This document shows positions 34,873-43,445 of a stretch of DNA of 64,000 nt, piece by piece (position 1 is the first letter of the stretch; each line of letters starts with the position of its first letter). A program made the translations under genes and the position numbers. The DNA comes from Bacteroidia bacterium (GTDB lineage Bacteria > Bacteroidota > Bacteroidia > Flavobacteriales > Flavobacteriaceae). The stretch spans positions 1 through 64,000 of the forward strand of contig JAUIMB010000013.1 of the NCBI GenBank assembly GCA_030432635.1. The letters are read 5' to 3'. A model generated the notes under the pieces. It worked only from the letters and a program-made list of their open reading frames with translations. It had not been told where the DNA came from and ran no database searches.

Positions 34873-35010
34873 TTAAATCATTGTTTTTAATAGCTGTATA
34901 TTTTTGGTAATCTTTTTAGTACGCCAATTCAACCATTGTATCTCTAAAAGCCTGGTAATTTTATCGTCATCAAAACGCTTTCGAATAGTATTTGCCTCAG
35001 GTATTTTCAT
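34873..35010 (-). pseudogene. C-terminal remnant of a CatB/Vat-type hexapeptide acetyltransferase
   Basis: A 45-codon minus-strand frame reads TIRKRFDDDKITRLLEIQWL and NWRTKKITKNIQLL. This resembles the C-terminal tail of xenobiotic O-acetyltransferases (I-K-K-R-F-x-x-x-x-I-x-x-L-L-x-I-x-W-W-x-W-x-x-x-K-I). The left-handed beta-helix part with the catalytic His is missing. Judged from memory of the family, so moderate confidence only. Confidence 0.5.
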
Positions 35011-35206
35011 ATGATGAATTTAAAAAATACTTTTTAATATAACTACAGATTTGACTTGCAGAAACAATTTAGGGATTTCATAAACAGACTTCCGAATGGA
35101 TCTTATTCTTATGGAATGATAACATTAAGCAAAAGATAAAAACGTGTGGCACACATTTAAATCTGTCCTGTTATCTGTATATTTGACTGTATGCAAAACC
35201 CATTCT

Positions 35207-36148
35207 ATGAGATTATTCTTATTGCTCACTCCTTTAGTATTATTTATGAGTTGCGCTGACCAATACACTCAGTACAAAAAAATACCAAAATACATTTCAG
35301 AACCATCTGCTTCAAATGAAGAATACTTTAAGGCCTATGACCAAACCTTAAAATTATGGAATGTATCTTTTGAAGAATTATATATCACCACCACTTATGG
35401 TATCGCACATGTGATTGTAAGTGGCCCAAAAAATGCCGAACCTGTCGTGTTGCTTCATGGCATGAATGCCAGTTCTACAATGTGGTATCCAAATATTGAA
35501 TCCCTAAGTAAGAACCATCGTGTGTTTGCAATAGACTTTATTTTAGAGCCCGGAAAATCCTATTTATATAATGACATTGAAAGCGTTGAAAAAGTGACTG
35601 ATTGGTATGAGGAAGTTTTATATGTTTTAGAATTAGATAATTATCATTTAATTGGTGCGTCTCGAGGTGGTTGGTTGGCTGTTACGATCGCCTTAAACAA
35701 TCAAGACAAAATAAAAAGTTTGATTTTATTAAGCCCAGCTCAGACCTTTACATGGATTAAGCCAAGCATGGATTTATTAAAAAATATTGTAACCTTGCTG
35801 TCTTCAGAGGAAAAACAAATTGAGCAAAGCCTAGAAAGCATGTCTAGCAGTGTAGATAATATTAGTGAAATATACCTAGATCAATATAAGATAGGTTTAG
35901 AAAAAGAATCTGAAAACAAGTTTATAACCAGCATGAAACCTTTTTCTAATGACGAATTGAAATCTTTACAAATGCCAGTATTGGTATTAATTGGAGATGA
36001 CGACATGATTAATGGGAAAAGGACGATTGATATTGTTAATATGCTACCAAAAGGAAAGGGTGAAGTCATTCAAAATGCTGGCCATTTTTTATCTATTGAC
36101 CAAGCTGAAATAGTGAACAAAAAAATGATAGCGTTTTTAGAAAACTGA
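35207..36148 (+). CDS. Alpha/beta hydrolase lipoprotein
   Basis: 313 aa from the ATG at 35207, which yields the lipoprotein signal MRLFLLLTPLVLFMSC (Cys16); the GTG at 35144 adds 21 unlikely residues. Hydrolase motifs: VVLLHGMNASSTMWYPN, nucleophile GASRGG (Ser in G-A-S-R-G), LVLIGDDDMI acid region and NAGHFLSID with the His. A lipid-anchored esterase of unknown substrate. It stands alone on the + strand before a decayed attC-like repeat. Confidence 0.87.
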   Translation: MRLFLLLTPLVLFMSCADQYTQYKKIPKYISEPSASNEEYFKAYDQTLKLWNVSFEELYITTTYGIAHVIVSGPKNAEPVVLLHGMNASSTMWYPNIESLSKNHRVFAIDFILEPGKSYLYNDIESVEKVTDWYEEVLYVLELDNYHLIGASRGGWLAVTIALNNQDKIKSLILLSPAQTFTWIKPSMDLLKNIVTLLSSEEKQIEQSLESMSSSVDNISEIYLDQYKIGLEKESENKFITSMKPFSNDELKSLQMPVLVLIGDDDMINGKRTIDIVNMLPKGKGEVIQNAGHFLSIDQAEIVNKKMIAFLEN

Positions 36149-36157
36149 TAAATTAAC

Positions 36158-36292
36158 GGAACAACGATTACAATATCTAATGGCTCACAGTCTAAAGATC
36201 ACTCATGATTTCCTTATGAAACCTAACCTCTCTTCCCTCCTTTTTTGCTAACTTAGTTCTCAAACACCAAAACCATTGGAAACAATTAAAGC
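36158..36292 (+). repeat. Decayed attC-like site R (type I)
   Basis: GGAACAACGATTACAATATC, then GATTTCCTTATGAAACC in place of the hairpin, CTCTCTTCCCTCCTTTTTTG, CTAACTTAGTTCTC and AACCATTGGAAACAATTAA. The order of blocks matches type I sites, but the core is no longer GTT-like. First sign of the repeat family outside the main array. Confidence 0.5.
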
Positions 36293-36313
36293 TGATTGAG
36301 ATAGTTCATAAGA

Positions 36314-37165
36314 ATGAATCGTGAAATAATAGATATAAATGATTATACAATCTTGTTGGAAGAAGCGTCTTCCGATAATAATTTAACTGATTCATGTTTT
36401 TTTGACGAACCTGTAATTGCCATCGCCTTTTATGGTGCTGGTGATGTTGGTCTTAATGTAAAGTTTGATGGAAAAACCAAGGAATTCCATCATACCAAAG
36501 GTATGGTTTTATCTTTTTATGCAGATGATAAAGTTGAATTCGAACATCATGTCACAAAATTAAAACCTCTGCAATGTTTGGTTATAGCTACTACTATTAG
36601 AAACATTGACAAATTGCCTGATGACGAAAGTCAGTTCTTAGAAAAGTTTTTGCACATGTTAACACATCCAAAGCATCATTATGTTGAAGGTCCTGTGTTT
36701 AACATGAGCCCAGAAATGTTTCTATTGGTTGAACAATTCTTCAGCAACACCTATGATGGCAAGTTAAAAATGATGTTCTATAAAAGTCATATCACAGCTT
36801 TACTCTCTCATTACTTTGGACAACTATCGCAACAAAAAAACACAAAACTAAACACTTCGCAACTCGAAAAAATTAATCTCGCTCAAGAAATTCTAATATC
36901 TGATTTAGAAAACCCACCTTCCTTAACTGAACTTGCACATCGAATTGGAACCAACACCAACAAACTTAAAATGGACTTTAAAGCACAGTTTGGCGTTCCT
37001 GTTTTTAAATACCTACAAAATGAACGCTTAAAGAAAGCCTATAACTTAATAAAGAACGAACAAAAAACCATTCAAGAAGCAGCTTGGGCAGTTGGTTATG
37101 ATAGCCTAGGTTCTTTCTCCAACGCGTTTGAAAAAAAGTTTGGATATAGACCAAGTCAAGCTTAA
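36314..37165 (+). CDS. AraC-family regulator (PchR-like)
   Basis: 283 aa. The N-terminal half (IAIAFYGAGDVGLNVKFDGK, FHHTKGMVLSFYADDKVEFEHH) is the sensor domain of PchR-like regulators. The C-terminal HTH: PSLTELAHRIGTNTNKLKMDFKAQFGVPVFKYL and TIQEAAWAVGYDSLGSFSNAFEKKFGYRPSQA. It is followed by tandem direct repeats (37168-37202) and the 37256-38979 operon, its likely target. Confidence 0.88.
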   Translation: MNREIIDINDYTILLEEASSDNNLTDSCFFDEPVIAIAFYGAGDVGLNVKFDGKTKEFHHTKGMVLSFYADDKVEFEHHVTKLKPLQCLVIATTIRNIDKLPDDESQFLEKFLHMLTHPKHHYVEGPVFNMSPEMFLLVEQFFSNTYDGKLKMMFYKSHITALLSHYFGQLSQQKNTKLNTSQLEKINLAQEILISDLENPPSLTELAHRIGTNTNKLKMDFKAQFGVPVFKYLQNERLKKAYNLIKNEQKTIQEAAWAVGYDSLGSFSNAFEKKFGYRPSQA

Positions 37166-37167
37166 AA

Positions 37168-37202
37168 TTCTTTTCGAATAAATCTTAGTTCTTTTTGAAT
37201 AA
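37168..37202 (+). promoter_or_regulatory. Tandem direct repeat, likely AraC-type operator
   Basis: TTCTTTTCGAATAA (37168-37181) is repeated as TTCTTTTTGAATAA (37189-37202), with a 21-bp period (two helical turns), 22 bp before the -7 box. This is the geometry AraC-family activators use, and the gene just upstream encodes one. Confidence 0.65.
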
Positions 37203-37223
37203 GTCACTGGCAGACAGCTGCTA

Positions 37224-37231
37224 TAGATTTG
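37224..37231 (+). promoter_or_regulatory. Bacteroidota -7 promoter element
   Basis: TAGATTTG fits TAnnTTTG and lies 24 bp before the ATG of the DUF5367 gene. The -33 element is poor, consistent with an activator-dependent promoter. Confidence 0.5.
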
Positions 37232-37255
37232 TATCATAATTAAAAACCAAAAATT

Positions 37256-37648
37256 ATGATCCGTAAATTTATATTCAGTATTGCATGTGCTATTTTGATT
37301 TGGATTCTTGGCGTTTGTTCATATCTCCTATCATTTGATGTTCCTATCCTAGATGATACAGATCTTCAAGCCAACATGGTATTGGCTTTAATGTTAATAC
37401 CAAGTGCATGTTTAGGCACCTATTTATTCTATAGAAGAAGCTATCTAAAACCTTATGTTTTAGCAATGCTCTCCGTATTTGTTATTGTAATCCTAGATGC
37501 TTGCTTCACAGTTCCTGTGTTCTTAATCCCAATTGGCATTGGCTATTCAGAATTTTTTAGTGATCCAAAATTCTATGCCATAGCTATTGAACTCTTCCTA
37601 ATAATAACGCTTTTCGGAAAGCACTTAACTAAAAAAACAATAGCATGA
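37256..37648 (+). CDS. DUF5367-like small membrane protein
   Basis: 130 aa with four membrane helices (FIFSIACAILIWILGVCSYLL, MVLALMLIPSACLGTYLFY, VLAMLSVFVIVILDACFTVPVFLIP, FYAIAIELFLIITLFGK). Layout fits DUF5367. First gene of a probable operon with 37645 and 38143; its stop overlaps the next start by 4 nt. Function unknown. Confidence 0.7.
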   Translation: MIRKFIFSIACAILIWILGVCSYLLSFDVPILDDTDLQANMVLALMLIPSACLGTYLFYRRSYLKPYVLAMLSVFVIVILDACFTVPVFLIPIGIGYSEFFSDPKFYAIAIELFLIITLFGKHLTKKTIA

Positions 37649-38124
37649 AATCACTAACACTTTTTATTACAGTCTTATTAAACGGACTTTCTGCTGGTTT
37701 TTTCTTTGCTTGGTCTGTTTCAGTCATATTAGGAACGAAAAAGGTAGGTGATCTCACCTATTTAGAAACTATGCAGAACATTAATAGGGAAATATTAAAC
37801 CCTGCATTCTTTATAGTATTCTTTGGCAGTTTAATCACATTAATCACCAGTGTTGTTTTACACTCGAGCAATAAACTTGTCTTCTTGTTGCTTGTTAGCT
37901 CTGCGCTTCTATATCTCATTGGCACCTTCGGAATAACCGTATTAGGAAATGTTCCATTAAACAATGAATTAAATGCCCTAGAGCTTGACAACATTAGCAT
38001 GACAGATTTAAAACATTTTAGACACTATTTCGAAACAAAATGGAATCGATTCCATAACATCAGAACCACAGCAAATATGGTCTCATTTATACTATTACTT
38101 ATATCAATTTTTATCAAAAAATAA
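37645..38124 (+). CDS. DUF1772 membrane protein (anthrone-oxygenase-like)
   Basis: 159 aa, four helices. DUF1772 features: LNGLSAGFFFAWSVSVI in the first helix, MQNINREILNPAFFIVFFG, GTFGITVLGNVPLNNEL and the FETKWNRFHNIRTTANMVSFILL end with its conserved W..H..R. Fungal members act on anthrones; bacterial members are uncharacterised. Overlaps the DUF5367 gene by 4 nt and precedes an NmrA-like oxidoreductase, suggesting a small redox or detoxification unit under the AraC regulator. Confidence 0.85.
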   Translation: MKSLTLFITVLLNGLSAGFFFAWSVSVILGTKKVGDLTYLETMQNINREILNPAFFIVFFGSLITLITSVVLHSSNKLVFLLLVSSALLYLIGTFGITVLGNVPLNNELNALELDNISMTDLKHFRHYFETKWNRFHNIRTTANMVSFILLLISIFIKK

Positions 38125-38142
38125 TTTTAAAATAATCAAATT

Positions 38143-38979
38143 ATGAACAGTAACATTTTAGTCATCGGTGGAACAGGCAAAACTGGTCGCCGAGTAGTAC
38201 AACAATTACAAAAGAAAGGAATCGAACCAAGAATTGGTTCTAGAAACGCATCGCCAAGCTTTGATTGGGATAATAAGGATACTTGGGTGAACGCTCTAAA
38301 TGGCATCGAAAAAATGTATGTCACTTATTATCCTGACTTGGCTGTTCCAGGAGCTAAAGAAGCCATAGAAAGTCTGACTTATTTAGCTAAGGAACTAGGC
38401 GTAAAAAAAATAGTTTTGCTTTCTGGAAAAGGTGAAGTCGAAGCAGAGGCATGTGAAACTATCGTGAAGGATTCAGGTGTAGATTATACCATTGTTAGAG
38501 CGTCTTGGTTTAATCAAAATTGGAGCGAAAGTTTCTTTTTAGAGTCTATTCTATCTGGAGAAGTTGCTCTTCCAATGTCAGAGGTGTTAATTCCATTTGT
38601 AGATGCTAACGACATTGCAGAAGTTGCAGCAACGGTCTTATTAGATGACACCTATAACGGTGAAACTATTGAGGTCACAGGTCCAGAATTGATCACATTT
38701 AAGGACATCGTCCATACCATTTCAAAGACTAGCAAGAGACGTTTAAAGTTCCATGACATTACTCTACAGCAGTATATCGATGGTATGAAAGAAATGCAAA
38801 CACCTGATGATGTTGTTTGGCTCATTGAATATTTGTTCAGTCATGTATTGACCAATCCAAAAAATCAGCAAGTAGTTCATGATATTGATCGAGTTTTAGG
38901 TAGAAAAGCAAAAACGTTTTTAGAATATGCCCAAGAAACTGCCAAAACTGGGATATGGAATCCAATAAGTGTGGAATAA
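38143..38979 (+). CDS. NmrA-like NAD(P)-binding protein
   Basis: 278 aa. N-terminal GGTGKTGRRVVQQL is an NmrA/atypical-SDR dinucleotide motif. VLLSGKGEVEAEACETIVKDS, YTIVRASWFNQNWSE and PFVDANDIAEVAATVLLD match the ergot-alkaloid-biosynthesis/NmrA family. Likely an NAD(P)H-dependent quinone or aromatic reductase, or a redox sensor. Last gene of the operon; a strong terminator follows at 39004. Confidence 0.88.
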   Translation: MNSNILVIGGTGKTGRRVVQQLQKKGIEPRIGSRNASPSFDWDNKDTWVNALNGIEKMYVTYYPDLAVPGAKEAIESLTYLAKELGVKKIVLLSGKGEVEAEACETIVKDSGVDYTIVRASWFNQNWSESFFLESILSGEVALPMSEVLIPFVDANDIAEVAATVLLDDTYNGETIEVTGPELITFKDIVHTISKTSKRRLKFHDITLQQYIDGMKEMQTPDDVVWLIEYLFSHVLTNPKNQQVVHDIDRVLGRKAKTFLEYAQETAKTGIWNPISVE

Positions 38980-39003
38980 TTCTTGCCAAACGTGTTTAGG
39001 TTT

Positions 39004-39044
39004 TAGCGATTTGAACTGCAATTCAAGTCGCTATTACTTTTTTT
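39004..39044 (+). terminator. Rho-independent terminator
   Basis: Stem TAGCGATTTGAA / TTCAAGTCGCTA (11 Watson-Crick pairs plus one G-T), loop CTGCAA region, then ACTTTTTTTC. It lies 25 bp after the stop of the NmrA-like gene. Confidence 0.85.
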
Positions 39045-39254
39045 CAACGTATCCTCTAAAACAGAAAGCCGGTTTAAATCTTAACATGTGTTGTCCTGTC
39101 AACAGATTCAACATCAGTATTTTGAAACAATGACGGTTGAACATCAAGCAGAGCAACGTGATGACTTGATATATTTAAACTAATTTGGTGACATGCGTTT
39201 CTGAATTTACGTTCAATTTTTACCAAAACTTATAAAGTACAGCTTACATGGTTG

Positions 39255-39370
39255 TCCCTCTGAATGATTTTCTTAAAAGGAAGAAATATTCCTACAAATT
39301 ATTATCTTTATATGTACGGAAAGAAACGTATAGAATTGGCCTCTCACCTTTCTTTCCAACGGAATTTTTA
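39255..39370 (+). repeat. Decayed type II attC-like segment S
   Basis: The 457-bp gap 38980-39436 holds, besides the terminator, a block reading ATTCCTACAAATTATTATC, TTTATATGTACGGAAAG, then CCTCTCACCTTTCTTTCC. It aligns with the centre of type II sites. No arms or cores are recognisable. Related blocks occur at 48063 and 60468. Confidence 0.35.
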
Positions 39371-39436
39371 AGTTTTAATTGAGTTGAGATCTAGCTTATC
39401 ATAGCTTCAAAATCGCATATCAAAAATCATTTACAT

Positions 39437-39853
39437 ATGAAATTGAAAACAGTTGTTTACTGCTTACTGACCTTAATGCTTTTGAACTGCGGAAGCGATG
39501 ATGACAATAGTCAAAACACCCCTTGTAACTTAAATCCATTTCCTGGAATTCAAGGGGTCACTCAATCGAATTTTCAGATCCAGGCTTTTGACCAACCCGA
39601 TGCAAAGGGATATATCATTTCGGCAATAATCACAAATGATAATCTTGAACCCGTTTCAGGAAAACCAAGTTTTGTATTTAGGGAAAATGGAGAGATTATT
39701 ACCTACTCCACCATCAATACCGCTTCATCTACTTCCTGCTTGGATATTGACCCTGAATCAACCTGTGATTTTGAATTCACTGTCTATTTAAGTCAAAATG
39801 AAAACATTGATAACACTATTGAATTTCTATGTTTTTACTACTTTGATGAGTAA
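39437..39853 (+). CDS. Small lipoprotein of unknown function
   Basis: 138 aa. MKLKTVVYCLLTLMLLNC is a lipoprotein signal (Cys18) followed by an acidic GSDDDN tether typical of Bacteroidota surface lipoproteins. The mature part is Cys-containing and beta-rich (GYIISAIITNDNLEPVSGKPSFVFRENGEI, ESTCDFEFTVYLSQ). Four or more Cys could form disulfides. No family recognised. Confidence 0.7.
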   Translation: MKLKTVVYCLLTLMLLNCGSDDDNSQNTPCNLNPFPGIQGVTQSNFQIQAFDQPDAKGYIISAIITNDNLEPVSGKPSFVFRENGEIITYSTINTASSTSCLDIDPESTCDFEFTVYLSQNENIDNTIEFLCFYYFDE

Positions 39854-39952
39854 AAAATCGATTTGGTTTATCGAAATGTAAAAGCGAAAAACGAGATTCC
39901 GAAGTGAACCTTAAAAACCTCATCGTCCACCATATTAAAAAACAGAACTAAA

Positions 39953-40708
39953 ATGACAAGAATTGGAGTTATTACACTAATGGTTTTTGCAACTATTATG
40001 CTAAGTTGCAAGTCTGAAAAATCAAAGAGCACTACTGAAAATGAAAATCTTAATCATAAAGAAAAAGAAACGAATGTATTGTCCAAGCACTTAAAACCCT
40101 TCAATTCAGAATTGCCTACGATTGGACTTTTGATGTATGATGGCGTTTTACAAAGTGAAGTTATTGCGACATCCGACGTTTTTGCAAAACCAACAGAAAG
40201 TGGAAAACAATTATTCAATGTGATTACAATTGCTGAAACTGACCAACCTGTAACGACTGAAGAAGGAATTAGGATCTTACCTGATTTCACTTTTAAGAAT
40301 TGTCCTAAACTGAATGCGCTGTTTGTACCGAGTGCCTATGATATGTATACTCAGGTTCGTAATAAAAACATCATTGAATTCATAATAGAGAAGAATAAAG
40401 AAACTGACTATACCGTCAGTAATTGTGCTGGAGCCCAATTAATTGGAAAATCTGGAGTTGCTGATGGTCACAAAATCGTGACTTGGATTGGTGGTGGTGA
40501 ACAATTACAAAAAGACTATCCGAATTTGAAGGTACAAAACGATAGTGTCGTAACTTTTGTTGAAGACGGAAAATTTCTTTCATCGAACGGAAACTTGGCA
40601 AGCTACATATCGGCTCTTATTTTATTAGAAAAAATGACCAATACCGAGCATCGTCAATTTGTCGAAAGTTATTTATATCTCGAACAGCTTCAAAACTGGA
40701 AAGAATGA
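39953..40708 (+). CDS. DJ-1/PfpI-family lipoprotein
   Basis: 251 aa. The signal ends IMLSC (lipobox Cys). The DJ-1/PfpI domain follows: TIGLLMYDGVLQSEVIATSDVF, FKNCPKLNALFVPSAYDMY, nucleophile elbow SNCAGAQLIGKSG with the reactive Cys, and DGKFLSSNGNLASYISALILLEKM near the end. It resembles the N-terminal half of GlxA-type AraC regulators but is lipid-anchored and has no HTH. Activity unknown. Confidence 0.82.
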   Translation: MTRIGVITLMVFATIMLSCKSEKSKSTTENENLNHKEKETNVLSKHLKPFNSELPTIGLLMYDGVLQSEVIATSDVFAKPTESGKQLFNVITIAETDQPVTTEEGIRILPDFTFKNCPKLNALFVPSAYDMYTQVRNKNIIEFIIEKNKETDYTVSNCAGAQLIGKSGVADGHKIVTWIGGGEQLQKDYPNLKVQNDSVVTFVEDGKFLSSNGNLASYISALILLEKMTNTEHRQFVESYLYLEQLQNWKE

Positions 40709-40857
40709 GAACAGTATCAAAAGTGAGTTTAATTCAATTATAATTAACCAAAAATCACTAATCGAATTCACAGTAATTTGCTAGCCTCACTTTACGATGA
40801 AACACCTATATGTACATACTTCAAATAACTTCATAAAAAACTGGTCTTCACCGTTAA

Positions 40858-40877
40858 ATAGCAAGTTTTGGGTTTTA
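40858..40877 (+). promoter_or_regulatory. 20-bp repeated motif before the Ada-like gene
   Basis: ATAGCAAGTTTTGGGTTTTA lies 48 bp before the start at 40925 and recurs with one mismatch at 41850 before the azoreductase gene. A short palindrome TTATG-TAA-CATAA (40913-40925) abuts the start codon. Confidence 0.45.
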
Positions 40878-40924
40878 CAACAAAAAAATGCATCCTATTT
40901 TAGCTGTTATTATTATGTAACATA

Positions 40925-41785
40925 ATGAGTGAACAAGACTACATAAATTATACCCGAATAGCGGATGCTATAAAATACATACAGCAGAATTACACAGCAC
41001 AACCTACGCTAGAGGATATTGCCAAAAATGTTCATTTGAGTCCGTTCCATTTTCAAAAAATGTTTACTGATTGGGCTGGTGTTAGCCCTAAAAAATTCTT
41101 GCAATTTATTAGTGTTCAACATGCAAAGACAATCTTAAAAAACACGCAATCCACTTTGTTTGACACTGCTTATGAAACGGGTTTATCTGGAACGGGAAGA
41201 TTACATGATCTTTTTATGAAAATAGAAGGAATGACTCCTGGGGAATACAAAAACCAAGGAAAGCACCTTAGCATCAACTATAGCTATTTTGATACAATTT
41301 TTGGAAAAATATTGATTGCATCGACCAAAAAAGGAATTTGCTTCATGTCGTTTTCAGACGCTGAAAACGATGCCTACTTTGAACTACAAAAACTATTTCC
41401 AAAAGCGACTTTTGTTCATAATACAGATGAAATACAGCAAAATGCCATGATCATTTATTCTCAGGATTGGACTAACATGAAAGACATTAAATTTCACTTA
41501 AAAGGGTCTCCATTTCAAATCAAAATTTGGGAAACCTTGTTAAGAATCCCATTAGGAACTGTAGCGACATATGGTAACATTGCAAAAGAAATTGACAATA
41601 CTAATGCAAACAGAGCTGTAGGCTCAGCCATAAGTAAAAATCCTGTAGCCTGCTTAATACCATGCCATAGAGTTATCAAGTCAAGTGGTGCTCTTGGAAA
41701 TTATAGATGGGGAAAAGCAAAAAAAATGGCACTTATTGGATGGGAAGCTGCCAATAGTACTATTCAAAATAAAGGCGCGAAATAA
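40925..41785 (+). CDS. Ada-like protein: AraC HTH fused to methylated-DNA-protein cysteine methyltransferase
   Basis: 286 aa. Residues ~10-105: AraC HTH (YIQQNYTAQPTLEDIAKNVHLSPFHFQKMFTDW, TLFDTAYETGLSGTGRLHDLFMKIEGMTPGEYK). Residues ~120-280: MGMT domain, with FQIKIWETLLRIPLGTVATYGNIAKEI, AVGSAISKNPVACLIPCHRV (acceptor Cys in PCHR) and GNYRWGKAKKMALIGWE. It lacks the N-terminal zinc-Cys phosphotriester domain of E. coli Ada, so it can repair O6-alkylguanine but cannot sense phosphotriesters in the classical way. Likely a repair protein with a regulatory arm. Confidence 0.92.
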   Translation: MSEQDYINYTRIADAIKYIQQNYTAQPTLEDIAKNVHLSPFHFQKMFTDWAGVSPKKFLQFISVQHAKTILKNTQSTLFDTAYETGLSGTGRLHDLFMKIEGMTPGEYKNQGKHLSINYSYFDTIFGKILIASTKKGICFMSFSDAENDAYFELQKLFPKATFVHNTDEIQQNAMIIYSQDWTNMKDIKFHLKGSPFQIKIWETLLRIPLGTVATYGNIAKEIDNTNANRAVGSAISKNPVACLIPCHRVIKSSGALGNYRWGKAKKMALIGWEAANSTIQNKGAK

Positions 41786-41849
41786 TATTTCCACAAAACA
41801 CTTCACCACAAAAAACCATAAACATCATTAAAATATCGTTTGAGTCAAT

Positions 41850-41869
41850 ATAGCAAGTTTCGGGTTTTA
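41850..41869 (+). promoter_or_regulatory. 20-bp repeated motif before the azoreductase gene
   Basis: ATAGCAAGTTTCGGGTTTTA differs at one base from the copy at 40858. It lies 54 bp before the start at 41923, at almost the same distance as the first copy from its gene. Confidence 0.45.
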
Positions 41870-41922
41870 ATCAAGACTTACAAATAGGATTTTTGTCCTA
41901 GAAACCTGAAACAAAATACAAC

Positions 41923-42528
41923 ATGACCAAAACATTAATTGTAAGCTATACACCAAGAATCGGTTCTTACACCAAACAATTGGTAGACGAATTTATCAAG
42001 CTAGCCTCAAATAAGACCGAAATTACATTTTTGGATTTAACAACTTCACCACCAGATCTATTGCTTCCTGACAACTTAAATATAATCTGGAGTAAAGACG
42101 AATCGAAATACACCAAAAAAGAAAAAAAACGATTATCGAATCATACCCAACTTACACAACAAGTTTTAGATGCAGACATCATTGTTTTGGCCTCACCCAT
42201 GTACAACTTTTCATTACCAGCTACCGTAAAAGCATGGATTGATGCTATTGTTGTAAATAACAAAACTTTCGCTTTTGTTGAGGGTGTAGGATTTAAAGGC
42301 CTGTGTACAGATAAAAAAGCCATAATACTTGCGGTTGCTGGAGGTGATTACTCTTCAAACCAAGAAGAGTACTTCAGCTCGACTATCAAAAAGAACTTCG
42401 AATATATAGGCATCCCATCAAAACAAGTCTCTGCTTTTGGTGTAACACAATACCCAGAAAACAGAGAAGTCATAATAGCTAATGCTAAAAAAGAAATTTC
42501 AGATCTTATAGATAGCTACTATGCTTAA
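41923..42528 (+). CDS. azoR: FMN-dependent NADH-azoreductase
   Basis: 201 aa flavodoxin-like fold. TLIVSYTPRIGSYTKQLVDEF at the N-terminus (FMN phosphate loop), ADIIVLASPMYNFSLPATVKAWIDAI (the MYNF flavin-binding motif of AzoR) and ILAVAGGDYSS. Such enzymes reduce azo compounds and quinones with two electrons using NADH. It shares an upstream 20-bp motif with the Ada-like gene and is followed 34 nt later by an SDR gene. Confidence 0.88.
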   Translation: MTKTLIVSYTPRIGSYTKQLVDEFIKLASNKTEITFLDLTTSPPDLLLPDNLNIIWSKDESKYTKKEKKRLSNHTQLTQQVLDADIIVLASPMYNFSLPATVKAWIDAIVVNNKTFAFVEGVGFKGLCTDKKAIILAVAGGDYSSNQEEYFSSTIKKNFEYIGIPSKQVSAFGVTQYPENREVIIANAKKEISDLIDSYYA

Positions 42529-42561
42529 AAAAGAAAATTATTCAATAAACATAATCGTCAT

Positions 42562-43293
42562 ATGGAAACATTAAAAAACAAAGTAGTTTTAATCACAGGT
42601 GCTAACAGAGGTATTGGTAAATCACTCGTAAAAGCATGCTTAGAAAAAGGAGCAAGGAAAATTTATGCCACTGCAAGGGATGTAAACAAAATACCAGATT
42701 TTGGAAATGATAGAGTCGTTGCCTTAACCTTGGATATTACTGACAATACACAAATCCTAGAGGTTCTTGAAAAAACAAAAGACACAGAAGTACTCATTAA
42801 CAATGCAGGAGTTTTAAGTCCAGGTAATATTTTGGAAGGAGAAATCAATGCTATAGAAAACGATATGAACGTCAATTATCTTGGGACCATACAAATGATG
42901 CAAGCTTTTGCTCCTATTTTAGAGAAGAATACTCCTTCAAAAATAATTAATATCGCTTCCATAGTTGCCTATTCACCACTGCCTTCAATCGCAGGTTATT
43001 CCGCTTCAAAAACAGCTCTATATTCTGCAACTCTTTCGGTGAGGATAGAATTGGAAAAAAAAGGTGTAACCGTACATGCTGTAAATCCAGGAGCAATAGA
43101 CACAGATATGAACAAAGGAAGTGACTGGGAAATGCCATCTTCAGATGAAATTGCAACAATAATTTTGGATAAGGTTGAGACAGGAACTTTGGATATTGTA
43201 CCAGATGAAATAGGACTGGGAATGTACAACAAATGGAAAGAAGCGCCTTCAAAATTAGCTGCATTCTTTTCTGAACTTTACCATTCAAAGTAA
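42562..43293 (+). CDS. Short-chain dehydrogenase/reductase
   Basis: 243 aa classical SDR. TGANRGIG (TGxxxGxG cofactor motif, ~12-19), LINNAGVL, catalytic Ser in IINIASIV, YSASK (Tyr-x-x-x-Lys), and VNPGAIDTDM after the active site. Substrate unknown; it may share an operon with the azoreductase. Uses NAD(P)H in the cytoplasm. Confidence 0.9.
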   Translation: METLKNKVVLITGANRGIGKSLVKACLEKGARKIYATARDVNKIPDFGNDRVVALTLDITDNTQILEVLEKTKDTEVLINNAGVLSPGNILEGEINAIENDMNVNYLGTIQMMQAFAPILEKNTPSKIINIASIVAYSPLPSIAGYSASKTALYSATLSVRIELEKKGVTVHAVNPGAIDTDMNKGSDWEMPSSDEIATIILDKVETGTLDIVPDEIGLGMYNKWKEAPSKLAAFFSELYHSK

Positions 43294-43445
43294 CAAGATC
43301 TTTAATCCATGGAAAGACAGGTCATGTAACAGCTCATCAAGATTTTTCTACATTTCAGGAATATAAAATTTCTATGTTTCATATTTTAATGGAATTTTGC
43401 AAACGTTAACCACATAGACTTGACGCTACTAAAGCAAAATACATT

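Noticed and set aside
42947-43288. 113-aa minus-strand ORF opposite the SDR gene
   Set aside because: It lies wholly within a well-supported SDR gene and its translation has no domain-like pattern.
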